The notes under the pieces are model-generated. The model made no database searches. It was not told the origin of the DNA and saw only the letters and a list, made by a program, of their open reading frames with translations. Position numbers and translations under genes: made by a program. From Kutzneria chonburiensis (GTDB lineage Bacteria; Actinomycetota; Actinomycetes; Mycobacteriales; Pseudonocardiaceae): a stretch of 64,000 nt of DNA. This document shows, one piece after another, positions 23,204 to 31,712 of the stretch; the stretch's first letter is position 1; every line of letters starts with the position of its first letter. The stretch spans positions 2,790,001 to 2,854,000 of the forward strand of contig NZ_CP097263.1 in assembly GCF_028622115.1 (NCBI RefSeq), written 5' to 3'.

Positions 23204-24312
23204 CCGCGTGCCTCCCTGGGCAGGCCGAGCACCCGCTCCGCGATGATGTTGCGCTGGATCTCGTCCGAGCCGCCGTAGATGGTGTCGGCCCGGCTGAACA
23301 GATAGAGCCGCTGCCACTGATCGAAGTCGCCGTCAACGACCATCGACGAAGCCCCCCGGGCCAGCATGGCCAGCTCACCCAACCGCCGATGCCAGCCCGC
23401 CCACAGCAGTTTGCCCACCGACGGGTCAGATCCCCTGGTACGCAACGCATGCGATCTCATGACACTCAGCTCAACCGCAGCCCGGGCCAGCTTCTCCTGC
23501 AACACAACGTCTTCCGGATCAGCCAACGCTGCCACAGCCTCCAGCTCACGCCGGAAACCAACCTGCTGCCCCAAAGTCGACACGCCACGCTCGTACGCCA
23601 ACGTGGCCATCGCGACCGCCCAGCCGCCGCCCGGCTCGCCAACAACAAGATCGGCAGCCGTCCGCGCCCCGTCGAAGAAGACCTCGTTGAACTCGGCCGT
23701 GCCGGTGAGCTGCCGGATCGGCCGCACCTCGATCCCCGGCTGCTTCATCGGCACCAGCAGGTAGGACAACCCCTTGTGCCCCACCGATCCCGGTGTCGTC
23801 CGGGCCAGCACGAAACACCAGTCGGCCAGGTGCGCCAGCGAGGTCCACACCTTCTGCCCAGTGATCACCCACTCGTCGTCGACCAGCCGAGCCGAGGTCG
23901 AGACGGCAGCAAGATCAGAACCGGCGCCCGGCTCGGAGTAGCCCTGACACCACAGCTCCTGGACCGCCCGAATACGAGGTAGGAACCGCGCTTTCTGCGC
24001 CGCCGTGCCGAGGTCGATCAGCGTGGGGCCGAGCAGGTTCTCGCCCAGGTGGTTGACCCGGGCCGGCGCGTCGGCCAGCGCGTACTCCTCGTGGAAGGCG
24101 ACCTGCTCGTCGAAGGTCAGGCCGCGGCCACCGTGCTCGACCGGCCAGGACGGGCAGGTCCAGCCGTGCGCGGCCAGGTGGCGTTCCCAGTCGAGCCGCT
24201 CGGCGAACGCCTCGTGCTCGCGGCCGGGCCCGCCGAGCCCCTTGAGCTCGGCGAATCGCCCGACGAGATGCTCGGCGAGCCACCGCCGGATCTCGGATCT
24301 GGTCACCGCCAT
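23200..24312 (-). CDS. fadE30: Acyl-CoA dehydrogenase, FadE30-like
   Basis: A 370-residue FAD-dependent acyl-CoA dehydrogenase. Visible motifs are CQGYSEPGAGSDLAA (FAD/substrate loop), WVITGQKVWTSLAHLADW and the C-terminal DTIYGGSDEIQRNIIAERVLGLP. It introduces a 2,3-double bond in an acyl-CoA. It is the first gene of the leftward operon (dehydrogenase, SDR, TetR, thiolase) and divergent from the ligase gene, the same arrangement as fadE30/fadD3 in mycobacteria, where it acts on the propionate side chain of HIP-CoA-type intermediates. The palindromic operator lies 14 bp upstream. Confidence 0.85.
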   Translation of the reverse strand: MAVTRSEIRRWLAEHLVGRFAELKGLGGPGREHEAFAERLDWERHLAAHGWTCPSWPVEHGGRGLTFDEQVAFHEEYALADAPARVNHLGENLLGPTLIDLGTAAQKARFLPRIRAVQELWCQGYSEPGAGSDLAAVSTSARLVDDEWVITGQKVWTSLAHLADWCFVLARTTPGSVGHKGLSYLLVPMKQPGIEVRPIRQLTGTAEFNEVFFDGARTAADLVVGEPGGGWAVAMATLAYERGVSTLGQQVGFRRELEAVAALADPEDVVLQEKLARAAVELSVMRSHALRTRGSDPSVGKLLWAGWHRRLGELAMLARGASSMVVDGDFDQWQRLYLFSRADTIYGGSDEIQRNIIAERVLGLPREARG

Positions 24313-24316
24313 GACC

Positions 24317-24330
24317 GTAGGCTAGCCTAC
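24317..24330. promoter_or_regulatory. Perfect 14-bp palindrome beside the main operator
   Basis: GTAGGCTAGCCTAC is self-complementary and overlaps the left end of the 24-bp palindrome by five bases, close to the FadE30 start. It may be a second binding site or part of the promoter. Confidence 0.4.
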
Positions 24331-24349
24331 CAAGCAGTTGCTTGGTAGG
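24326..24349. promoter_or_regulatory. 24-bp palindromic operator between divergent fadE30 and fadD3 genes
   Basis: CCTACCAAGCA, two bases, then its exact reverse complement: a perfect 24-bp dyad. It covers the ribosome site of the ligase gene and lies 14 bp from the dehydrogenase start, so one bound TetR dimer could silence both. The half-site CAAG/CTTG agrees with the mycobacterial KstR2 motif as I recall it, but the spacing is wider (6 bases rather than 2). Confidence 0.7.
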
Positions 24350-24356
24350 AGGTGTT

Positions 24357-25796
24357 GTGGGTCCCAGCACCATCCCGGCGGCCGTCGACGCGGCCGCCGA
24401 GCGCTTCGGCGACACCGAGGCCGTTGTCGACGGCGAGGTGCGCCTCACCTACCGTGACCTGCGCACGCGCGTTCGGCAAGTGGCCGCCGCGTTCGCCGCC
24501 GCCGGCCTCAAGACCGGCGACCGGGTCGCGATCTGCGCCCCGAACACCTGGCACTGGGTCGTCGCCGCGCTCGGCGCGAGCTACGCCGGCGGCATCCTCG
24601 TGCCGCTCAACACCCGCTTCACCGCCGCCGAGATGCAGGACGTCATCTCCCGCAGCGACGCCGCCGCGCTGGTCGTGGCCACGGACTTCCTGGGCCGCAA
24701 CCGGCTGGCCGAGTTGGAGGAGCTCGGCGGCGTGCCGGAATTCGTGCTGACGATCGAGGACTGGGCGTTCACCGACGAGGTCGACGCCGCCCCGGTGCGG
24801 GCCGACGACATCAGCGACATCCTGTTCACGTCCGGCACCACCGGGCGCAGCAAGGGCGCGATGAGCGCGCACCGGCAGGCGCTGGCCGTCGCCGCCGCGT
24901 GGGCCGACTGCGGCGCCGTCGTGACCGGCGACCGATACCTGGTGATCAACCCGTTCTTCCACAGTTTCGGTTACAAGGCCGGCATTCTGGTCTGTCTGCT
25001 GACCGGCGCGACGCTGGTGCCGCAGGCCGTGTTCGACGTCGCCCGCACGATCGAGCTGGTCGAGCAGGAGCGGATCACCATCCTGCCCGGGCCGCCGACG
25101 ATCTACCAGACGCTCCTGGCCCAGCCCGGCTGTGACACCCTGCGGCTGGCCGTCACCGGGGCCGCGCCGGTGCCGGTCACGCTGGCCGAGCGGATGCAGA
25201 AGCGTTTCGGCACAGTACTTACGGCATATGGGCTGACCGAGGCTGTCGTGGCGACCATGTGCCGCCCCGACGACGACGCCGAGACCGTCTCCCACACGTC
25301 CGGTCGCGCCACCGCCGACTTCGAGGTCAAGATCGCCGACACCGGCGAGATCCTGTTGCGCGGCCCCAATGTGATGATCGGCTATCTCGATGACGCCGCC
25401 GCGACGGCGGAGGCCATCGACGCCGACGGCTGGCTGCACACCGGCGATGTCGGGGTCCTGGACGAACGCGGCTATCTGACGATCACCGACCGTCTCAAGG
25501 ACATGTACGTCTCCGGCGGTTTCAACGTCTACCCGGCCGAGGTCGAGCAGGCGCTGGCCCGACTCGACGGCGTCACCGAGTCGGCGGTCATCGGGATTCC
25601 CGATGACCGCATGGGCGAGGTCGGCAAGGCGTTCGTGGTGTCGACACGCCTACTGTCCACCGAGGACGTGATCGAGCACTGCCGGGTCCTGCTGGCCAAC
25701 TTCAAGGTGCCGAGACAGGTGGAGTTCCGGGCCGCCCTGCCCCGGAACGCGTCCGGCAAGGTGCTCAAAGTCGTGTTACGCAAGGAGTCCCCATGA
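24357..25796 (+). CDS. fadD3: Acyl-CoA synthetase, FadD3-like (HIP-CoA ligase)
   Basis: A 479-residue AMP-forming ligase. The phosphate-binding loop is TSGTTGRSKGAM near residue 160, followed by NPFFHSFGYKAG, the YGLTE motif, the hinge TGDVGVLDERGYLTITDR and the lysine-bearing NASGKVLK at the end. FadD3 in mycobacteria activates the steroid C/D-ring fragment HIP with CoA. Assignment rests on gene order plus family. The GTG at 24357 has AGGAGG upstream; that ribosome site lies within the 24-bp operator, so repression may act on transcription initiation close to the start codon. It heads an operon of five genes. Confidence 0.85.
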   Translation: MGPSTIPAAVDAAAERFGDTEAVVDGEVRLTYRDLRTRVRQVAAAFAAAGLKTGDRVAICAPNTWHWVVAALGASYAGGILVPLNTRFTAAEMQDVISRSDAAALVVATDFLGRNRLAELEELGGVPEFVLTIEDWAFTDEVDAAPVRADDISDILFTSGTTGRSKGAMSAHRQALAVAAAWADCGAVVTGDRYLVINPFFHSFGYKAGILVCLLTGATLVPQAVFDVARTIELVEQERITILPGPPTIYQTLLAQPGCDTLRLAVTGAAPVPVTLAERMQKRFGTVLTAYGLTEAVVATMCRPDDDAETVSHTSGRATADFEVKIADTGEILLRGPNVMIGYLDDAAATAEAIDADGWLHTGDVGVLDERGYLTITDRLKDMYVSGGFNVYPAEVEQALARLDGVTESAVIGIPDDRMGEVGKAFVVSTRLLSTEDVIEHCRVLLANFKVPRQVEFRAALPRNASGKVLKVVLRKESP

Positions 25797-26635
25797 CCGA
25801 GGAAGCCGTGCTGTACCACCGCGACGGCGCCATCGCCACCGTGACCATGAACCGGCCGCGCTACCGCAACGCCCAGAACTCCGTGATGACCTACGCCCTC
25901 GACGCCGCCTTCGAGCAGGCGGTCAACGACGACGAGGTGAAGGTCATCGTGCTGGCCGGGGCCGGTGACCACTTCTCGGCCGGGCACGACATCGGGACGC
26001 CCGGGCGGGACGTGGATGTCTCCTACGAGCGCAAAGCCGTGCTGTGGTGGGACCACGTCGACAAAGAGGGCGGCGACCAGCGCTTCGCCCGCGAGTCCGA
26101 GGTCTATCTCGGCATGTGCCGGCGGTGGCGGGAGATCCCCAAGCCGGTGATCGCCATGGTGCAGGGCGCGTGCATCGCCGGCGGGCTGATGCTGGCCTGG
26201 GTCTGCGACCTGATCGTGGCCGCCGAGGACGCGTTCTTCGCCGATCCCGTGGTGCGCATGGGAATTCCCGGCGTCGAGTACTTCGCCCACCCCTGGATGC
26301 TCGGTCCTCGCGCGGCCAAGGAGATCCTGTTCACCGGCGACCGGTTCAGCGCCCAGCGGGCCTACGAGTGGGGCATGGTCAACCGTGTCGTGCCACGCGC
26401 CGAACTCCAGGAAACGGTGATCGCGTTGGCGTCGAGGATCGCCAAGATGCCCCGGTTCGGATTGGCGCTGGCCAAGAAGGCGGTCAACCAGTCCGAGGAC
26501 CAGATGGGCCTGCGGGCCGGCATGGACTCGGTGTTCGGCCTGCACCACCTGGCCCACGCCCACAACGCCGAGGTGTCCAAGGACTCCCTGGCGGGAATGG
26601 ACGCCAAGGCGATGCGAGGTGCCGGTGGATCCTGA
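25793..26635 (+). CDS. Enoyl-CoA hydratase/isomerase family protein
   Basis: A 280-residue crotonase-fold protein: RPRYRNAQNSVM, the oxyanion segment AGAGDHFSAGHDIG, then MVQGACIAGGLMLAWVCDLIVAAEDAFFADPVVRMGI and the FTGDRFSAQRAYEWGMVNRVV helix. It probably hydrates an enoyl-CoA or opens a ring in the same pathway. A long insert (YERKAVLWWDHVDKEGGDQRFARES) after the oxyanion loop distinguishes it from short-chain hydratases. Its ATG overlaps the ligase stop (ATGA). In mycobacteria the hydratase echA20 of this pathway is elsewhere; this one may be a different paralogue. Confidence 0.87.
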   Translation: MTEEAVLYHRDGAIATVTMNRPRYRNAQNSVMTYALDAAFEQAVNDDEVKVIVLAGAGDHFSAGHDIGTPGRDVDVSYERKAVLWWDHVDKEGGDQRFARESEVYLGMCRRWREIPKPVIAMVQGACIAGGLMLAWVCDLIVAAEDAFFADPVVRMGIPGVEYFAHPWMLGPRAAKEILFTGDRFSAQRAYEWGMVNRVVPRAELQETVIALASRIAKMPRFGLALAKKAVNQSEDQMGLRAGMDSVFGLHHLAHAHNAEVSKDSLAGMDAKAMRGAGGS

Positions 26636-26679
26636 CCGCCCGCCGCCCGCCATGACCGCCGACCCGCTGCGAGGCCATC

Positions 26680-27795
26680 ATGGATCTCGATGACACCGAC
26701 CTCGAGTTCCGCCGCGAGGTCCGAACCTGGCTGCACGACAACCTTCCCGGCCCGTTGTCCTCAATGGACACCGCTGGCGGCTTCGAGCAGCATCGGGAGT
26801 GGGAACGCACGCTGGCCAAGGCACGGCTCTCGGCCGTCTCATGGCCGGAAGAGCACGGCGGCCGCAATGCCTCGCTGACGCAGTGGCTGGTGTTCGAGGA
26901 GGAGTACTGGGCGGCCGGCGCGCCGGGCCGGGTGGCGCAGAACGGGATCTTCCTGCTGGCCCCGACCCTGTACGCACACGGCACCGAGGAGCAGCAGAAC
27001 CGTTTGCTGCCAAGGATGGCCCGGGCCGAGGACATCTGGGCCCAGGCCTGGTCCGAGCCCGAGGCGGGCAGCGACCTCGCGGCGATCCGCAGTCGCGGCG
27101 TCCGCACGGACGGCGGCTGGCTGTTGACCGGCCAGAAAACGTGGAGTTCGCGGGCGGCGTTCGCGGACAAGGGTTTCGGACTGTTCCGCACCGACCCGGA
27201 GGCCGAGCGGCATCGCGGCCTGACGTACTTCCTGTTCGATCTCCGGGCCCCGGGCGTGACCGTGCGGCCGATCCCCCAGCTGGACGGGGAAGCCGGCTTC
27301 GCCGAGATCTTCCTGGACGAGGTTTTCGTGCCGGACGCCGACGTGCTCGGCGAGCCCGGCGCGGGCTGGCGCGTCGCGATGAGCACCGCGGGCAACGAAC
27401 GCGGCCTGTCGCTGCGCAGTCCGGGGCGATTCTGCGCGGCGGCGGATCGCCTGCTCAAGCTGTGGCGCGAGGTCGGCGATCCGGCCGATACCGCACTGCG
27501 CAACAAGGTTCTCGACGCCTGGATGGGCGCGCAGGCCTATCGCCTGCACGTCTTCGGCTCGCTGGACCGGCCGATCGGTGCGGAGGCCAGCGTCACCAAG
27601 CTGTTCTGGTCGCAGCTCGACCTGAGCCTGCACGAGACCGCCCTGGAGTTGTTGGGCCCCAACGCCGAACTCGCCGGGCAGCCAGGATCCTGGCTCGACG
27701 GCTACCTGTTCGCCCTCGCCGGTCCGATCTACGCCGGCACCAACGAGATCCAGCGCAATGTCGTCGCCGAACGACTGTTGGGGCTGCCGCGATGA
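26680..27795 (+). CDS. fadE31: Acyl-CoA dehydrogenase, FadE31-like
   Basis: A 371-residue acyl-CoA dehydrogenase with AQAWSEPEAGSDLAAIRS, GWLLTGQKTWSSRAAFAD and the C-terminal PIYAGTNEIQRNVVAERLLGLPR that contributes FAD contacts. It is the first of three consecutive dehydrogenase-like genes, as fadE31-32-33 in mycobacteria. In such sets a longer and a shorter subunit often form heterotetramers; that is family knowledge. GAGG precedes the ATG at 26680. Its TGA overlaps the next ATG. Confidence 0.85.
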   Translation: MDLDDTDLEFRREVRTWLHDNLPGPLSSMDTAGGFEQHREWERTLAKARLSAVSWPEEHGGRNASLTQWLVFEEEYWAAGAPGRVAQNGIFLLAPTLYAHGTEEQQNRLLPRMARAEDIWAQAWSEPEAGSDLAAIRSRGVRTDGGWLLTGQKTWSSRAAFADKGFGLFRTDPEAERHRGLTYFLFDLRAPGVTVRPIPQLDGEAGFAEIFLDEVFVPDADVLGEPGAGWRVAMSTAGNERGLSLRSPGRFCAAADRLLKLWREVGDPADTALRNKVLDAWMGAQAYRLHVFGSLDRPIGAEASVTKLFWSQLDLSLHETALELLGPNAELAGQPGSWLDGYLFALAGPIYAGTNEIQRNVVAERLLGLPR

Positions 27796-28595
27796 AGTTC
27801 ACCCTGTCCGACGAGCAGCGCCAGTTCGCGCAGGCGCTGCGGGACGCCCTCAAGCAGTCGACCGCGTGGGAAACCCTGCTGGCACTGGGTGTGCACGAAG
27901 TCGAGACCGCACCGGACCTGGTCGTCGCGTTCCTCGAGCTCGGCCGGGCGGCCGTGCCGGGGCCGGTGGTGGAGTCGTTCGCCGTGCTACGGGAACCGAA
28001 GGCGACGCTGGCCTGGCCGCCGCACGTGCCGTACATAGTCGACGAGGCCGAAGACACCTACGCGATCGTCGACGGCGTCCGCCATCGAGCGATCCCTGAG
28101 GAGCCGAGGAAGTCGGTCGATCCGACGCGACGCCTGCACACCTTCCGCCTCGGCGAAGCCATCGATCAGATCGACGCCGAAGCGTTCAACCGAGGTGTAC
28201 TCGCCTGTTCAGCCCAGCTGATCGGCCTCGGCCGGACGCTCCTCGAACGGACCAGGGACTATGCCTTGCAGCGCAAGCAGTTCGGCAAGACCATCGGAAG
28301 CTTCCAAGCGGTCAAGCACCAGCTGGCGGATGTGCACGTCGCCCTGGAACTGGCCGAGCCGCTGGTCTTCGGCGCAGCAGTCACACTGAACACCCGGGAC
28401 GTCTCGGCGGCCAAGATCGCCGCCGGCACAGCGGCGTACCAGGCGATGCGCACGGCATTGCAGGTGCACGGCGCGATCGGCTACACGTCCGAGCTCGACC
28501 TCAGCCGCTGGATGCTGAAGGTCCGGGCGCTGGTGACGGCGTGGGGAACCGAGGCGTACCACCGAGAACGGCTGATGGCGGCGCTATGTCCCTGA
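27792..28595 (+). CDS. fadE32: Acyl-CoA dehydrogenase, short FadE32-like subunit
   Basis: A 267-residue, shortened acyl-CoA dehydrogenase. It begins KFTLSDEQRQFAQALRDAL and has RTRDYALQRKQFGKTIGSFQAVKHQLADVHVALE, then VHGAIGYTSELDLSRWMLK; the middle beta domain is much reduced. Such short subunits are usually partners in alpha2-beta2 dehydrogenases, with the paired gene supplying the catalytic base. Start ATG overlaps the previous stop (ATGA). Mycobacterial FadE32 is somewhat longer, so this is a compact version. Confidence 0.82.
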   Translation: MKFTLSDEQRQFAQALRDALKQSTAWETLLALGVHEVETAPDLVVAFLELGRAAVPGPVVESFAVLREPKATLAWPPHVPYIVDEAEDTYAIVDGVRHRAIPEEPRKSVDPTRRLHTFRLGEAIDQIDAEAFNRGVLACSAQLIGLGRTLLERTRDYALQRKQFGKTIGSFQAVKHQLADVHVALELAEPLVFGAAVTLNTRDVSAAKIAAGTAAYQAMRTALQVHGAIGYTSELDLSRWMLKVRALVTAWGTEAYHRERLMAALCP

Positions 28596-29482
28596 TCGAG
28601 GAGCAGCTCGCCCTCCAGGACACCGTCGCCCGGCTGCTGGCCAAGGACCCGGACGACCTGTGGCCCAAGCTGGTCGAGATCGGCGCGGCGGGCCTGGCCA
28701 TCCCCGAGGAGTACGGCGGCAGCGGCGCGTCGCTGGCCGAGGTGCAGATCGTCCTGGAGCAGCTCGGCCGCACGCTGGCCGCCGTCCCGCTGCTGGCCAC
28801 GGCCATCGCGGCCGAGGCCGTCCTCGCCAGCGGCGACAACAACTGTTGTCAACGCATCCTGCCGGCCATCGCCGCAGGTCAGGTGGCCGTGTGGGCCCCG
28901 GAGTCGGAGAAATACCTGCTGGACGCCGACCGTGCAGAGGTACTGCTCATCGGCCGTGCAGGCCTGCTATACGAGATGCGGCCCGACCAGGTCGACATCC
29001 AACCACTGAAGGCCATGGACGAGTCACGACGCCTGGCCACCGTGTCCGTGGCCGAGCCGACCGGCCTGATCGGCCCCTACGACGAGCAGCGGGTGCGGAA
29101 CTTCGCCCTCTCGGCCCTCGCCGCCGAGCAGGTCGGCACGGCGGCGAGATGCCTGGAGATGACCGTCGAGTACGCCAGGCAGCGCGTACAGTTCGGGCGG
29201 CCGATCGGCAGCTTCCAGGCGGTCAAACACCGCCTGGCCGACATGCACGTGCTGGTCGAGACCGCCCGCTCGGCGGCGTACGACACCGAGCACCCGGTCG
29301 AGGCCAAGATCTACTGCTCCGAGGCACTGGAGCACGTGGCCGCCGAAATGGTGCAGCTGCACGGCGGGATAGCCATCACGTGGGAACACGACGCCCAGCG
29401 CCTCTTCAAGAGAGCGCACGGCGCCGCGTTCCTGTTCGGCCATCCCGCCGAGCACCTCCGCGCGTATCAGGTGCGGGGATAG
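28586..29482 (+). CDS. fadE33: Acyl-CoA dehydrogenase, FadE33-like subunit
   Basis: A 298-residue acyl-CoA dehydrogenase with EQLALQDTVARLLAKD at the N-terminus, AAGLAIPEEYGGSGASLAEVQIVLEQLGRTLA, ARQRVQFGRPIGSFQAVKHRLADMHVL and QLHGGIAITWEHDAQRLFKRAHG. The GGIAITWEHDAQRL end is typical of the FadE29/FadE33 type. It ends the rightward operon that starts with the ligase gene. The ATG at 28586 overlaps the end of the preceding gene by 10 bp; the frame is open upstream to 28541. Confidence 0.83.
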   Translation: MSLIEEQLALQDTVARLLAKDPDDLWPKLVEIGAAGLAIPEEYGGSGASLAEVQIVLEQLGRTLAAVPLLATAIAAEAVLASGDNNCCQRILPAIAAGQVAVWAPESEKYLLDADRAEVLLIGRAGLLYEMRPDQVDIQPLKAMDESRRLATVSVAEPTGLIGPYDEQRVRNFALSALAAEQVGTAARCLEMTVEYARQRVQFGRPIGSFQAVKHRLADMHVLVETARSAAYDTEHPVEAKIYCSEALEHVAAEMVQLHGGIAITWEHDAQRLFKRAHGAAFLFGHPAEHLRAYQVRG

Positions 29483-30159
29483 CCGAGTCTGAGCACGACC
29501 TGCGGCACCAGGTCGGGACCGATCACCTGCCGGGCCACGTTCGGCCGCACCGGCAGCTGGCAGCCGAGCAGCCCCCACACCGTGCCCATCAGCAGCACGG
29601 CGCTCAGCGCCGCCCCGGCGGCGAGCTCCTCACCGGGCCGCCCACCGATCACCACGACCACGCCGGCATTTTCCACCGCTTTCGTGCGGCGGAGCAGCCG
29701 CAGGCGAGTCTCGTGATCCAGCACGACATCCAGTTGCGCGCCCTCGCCACGGGCCTGGGCGGCGAGTCGGTTCAGCACCGTCCACGGCACCGCCGTCTCG
29801 CTGAAATCGGCGTGTTCACCGGCCCGGACGCTGATCGCCGCGGCCATCGCCACCTGCTCGGTCGTCGGCTGCTGCCGTACAGCTCGAATCGAGGCGATGT
29901 GGGTCGGATCGGACGGCGTCGTGCCACGGCTGATCAACGCGCTCCAACCGGCCGCGGCCAGGGCGATCCGCAGGTGATGCAGCACGGCGCCCACGCCGAG
30001 CAGCACGGCCGACGGGCTGTCGGGCACGTCGACGTGCAGGTGGGCGGCGCCATCGGTGAGCCGCCACTGGTAGCCGCCCTCGTGGGGGGCGAGGTCGGCG
30101 AGGTGCAGCACGGACCGCAGCACGGTGTCGCCGCGGGGCACCACATTCGTCATCGTCAC
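29467..30159 (-). CDS. Acg/nitroreductase-like protein, short form
   Basis: A protein of about 230 residues resembling the Acg family (DosR-regulon nitroreductase-like proteins such as Rv2032): VLRSVLHLADLAPHEGGYQWRL, a GVGAVLHHLRIALAAAGW helix and AVRQQPTTEQVAMAAAISVRAGEHADF. Members tend to lack some flavin-contact residues and may sequester FMN; this is family knowledge. It is shorter than the usual 320-340 residues. The GTG at 30159 has AGGAG five bases upstream; an ATG two codons later is possible. It converges with, and overlaps by 16 bp, the last acyl-CoA dehydrogenase gene. Confidence 0.65.
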   Translation of the reverse strand: MTMTNVVPRGDTVLRSVLHLADLAPHEGGYQWRLTDGAAHLHVDVPDSPSAVLLGVGAVLHHLRIALAAAGWSALISRGTTPSDPTHIASIRAVRQQPTTEQVAMAAAISVRAGEHADFSETAVPWTVLNRLAAQARGEGAQLDVVLDHETRLRLLRRTKAVENAGVVVVIGGRPGEELAAGAALSAVLLMGTVWGLLGCQLPVRPNVARQVIGPDLVPQVVLRLGYPRT

Positions 30160-30296
30160 GAGCACTCCTGACGTCTGGAGAGGGCTGCCCCCAACTGGCG
30201 GGGACCACCGCATCACGACGAGGTTGCGGCAGGGTTGCGTCAGGACTGCGGACCGACCATTTAGGGTATCCCCCGACTGTCCAAGGAGGATCAGAC

Positions 30297-31061
30297 GTGC
30301 ACGCAGCCGACCTGGCTACGGCCCGCCACCTGCTCAGACCTCGGCGCGTGGTGGTGCCGCACCTGGCCGAGGCCGAGGCGCTCATCGACCACCTCATGCT
30401 GCCCGGCGCGGGGGCCAACCTGTACAAGGAGCCCGACGAGCCGAACATCGTCACCTGGGGCACGCCGGGCGAGCCGTCGACGTGGTCCAACCAGAGCCAG
30501 TGCGCCTCGTTCGTGACGGCCGTGCTGCGGCGGGCCCACCCGTCCTGGGCCCGCTCCCGGTTCTTCACCAGGCATTTCGGCAGCGCCAGCCCGTTCGCCC
30601 GCGACTACCAGCGGGTTTTCGCCGAGGGCGGGGCCGGCCGTATCAAGCCGGTGCGCCGCGTGGCCGACCTGCGGCCCGGCGACCTGATCGCCATCGACTA
30701 CGCCAACGCGCAGGACACCAACACCGGGCACGTGGTGATGGTGCGGCGGATGCGCGGCGTGTACGTGGCCCCGAACCCGGGCCTCAACTTCGACGGCGAG
30801 ATCCAGTACGCCGTGCAGGTGGCCGACTGCACCGCCGAGCCGCACGGCCTGGCCGGCGTCGGCAACTACGAGGACTTCCCGGACACGCGCATCGTCGGCG
30901 ACCAGCAGGCGCAGGGCGTCGGCTACGGCCACATGATGTTCTACGCCTCCGAGCTGACCGGCGAGTTCACCCGGTACCGGTGGAGTGTGAACACCAGCTC
31001 GACAGGCGCGTTCAGTGTGATTGAACGCCCCGTCTCGGCGGCCAGGGTCACCGCCGGCTGA
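30297..31061 (+). CDS. Papain/NlpC-like cysteine hydrolase, not exported
   Basis: A 254-residue protein with a cysteine-hydrolase pattern: Cys69 at the start of a helix (NQSQCASFVTAVLR) and His145 in a strand (TNTGHVVMVRR), preceded by LRPGDLIAIDYAN, as in CHAP/NlpC-P60-like amidases. There is no signal peptide or membrane helix, which is unusual for a cell-wall enzyme. The role could be intracellular peptide cleavage or release by lysis. The GTG at 30297 has a strong AAGGAGGA. It converges with the MarR gene, overlapping by 14 bp. Confidence 0.6.
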   Translation: MHAADLATARHLLRPRRVVVPHLAEAEALIDHLMLPGAGANLYKEPDEPNIVTWGTPGEPSTWSNQSQCASFVTAVLRRAHPSWARSRFFTRHFGSASPFARDYQRVFAEGGAGRIKPVRRVADLRPGDLIAIDYANAQDTNTGHVVMVRRMRGVYVAPNPGLNFDGEIQYAVQVADCTAEPHGLAGVGNYEDFPDTRIVGDQQAQGVGYGHMMFYASELTGEFTRYRWSVNTSSTGAFSVIERPVSAARVTAG

Positions 31062-31491
31062 GCGTGTCCACCAGCCGTTCCAGCGACACCGCGAACCGCT
31101 GCGCCTCCTCGTCCGGCCAGTCGGCGGTCGCCGCCTCGAGGTGACCGACCAGCCGGTCCCGCATGGTCTCCACGACCTGGTCGCCGGCCGGGGTCAGGCG
31201 CAGCAGCGTTGCCCTGGCGTCGGCCGGGTCGGGGACCCGGTCGACCAGGCCGGCCTGCTGTAGCCGGCTGGCGTAGCGGGTGGTCGCGGTGCGGTCGATG
31301 CCGATCTCCAGGGCCAGGTTGGTCGCGCTGATCGGCTGCCAGCGGGCGATGCCGCTGAGCACCGGATAGGTGGTGGCGTCCACCCCGTCCAGGCCGGCAA
31401 CCATGTTGTCGTACAGGTGGGTACGGGTGCTGCGTCGCAGCAGCTGCCCGATCGCGGCTTCGATGCGCGCCGAGGTGGTCCGGGACGACAT
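31048..31491 (-). CDS. MarR-family transcriptional regulator
   Basis: A 147-residue winged-helix regulator: ISATNLALEIGIDRTATTRYASRLQQAGLVDRVPDPADARATLLRLTPAG is the MarR helix-turn-helix and wing. It is a cytoplasmic dimer that usually responds to small phenolic or oxidising ligands. ATG at 31491 without a clear ribosome site. The open frame extends upstream to 31803, but that part reads as repeats. It is divergent from the GH18 gene by 293 bp; control of that gene is possible but a DasR-type site is the better candidate. Confidence 0.85.
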   Translation of the reverse strand: MSSRTTSARIEAAIGQLLRRSTRTHLYDNMVAGLDGVDATTYPVLSGIARWQPISATNLALEIGIDRTATTRYASRLQQAGLVDRVPDPADARATLLRLTPAGDQVVETMRDRLVGHLEAATADWPDEEAQRFAVSLERLVDTLSRR

Positions 31492-31638
31492 TCGCGGCAG
31501 CGTAGCCGCACCGTTGCCCGGCCGGAACACACCGCGCTGATCCCGTGGTCGATCGGGAGGCCCGGAACGCCCGAGATGTCGGCGCGTCCCACGGCCCCGG
31601 ATCCCCTGGTCGAAGGGTGCACTCCACCGTTCGGACCC

Positions 31639-31668
31639 TTGACACGGCCGGTGGTCTAGTCCAATTGT
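31639..31668 (+). promoter_or_regulatory. Chitinase promoter
   Basis: TTGACA (31639-31644) with a weak -10 AATTGT (31663-31668) at 18-bp spacing. The spacer contains the DasR-like site, so a bound repressor would block polymerase. Confidence 0.45.
31652..31663. promoter_or_regulatory. DasR-responsive element (dre)-like site
   Basis: TGGTCTAGTCCA matches 11 of 12 bases of the palindrome TGGTCTAGACCA recognised by DasR, the GntR-type regulator of chitin and N-acetylglucosamine use in streptomycetes. It is about 120 bp upstream of a secreted GH18 chitinase gene. Confidence 0.65.
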
Positions 31669-31712
31669 GATCAGGCCGTCGCCATGTTCCGCCCCCGCCG
31701 TCATTACCCCAT

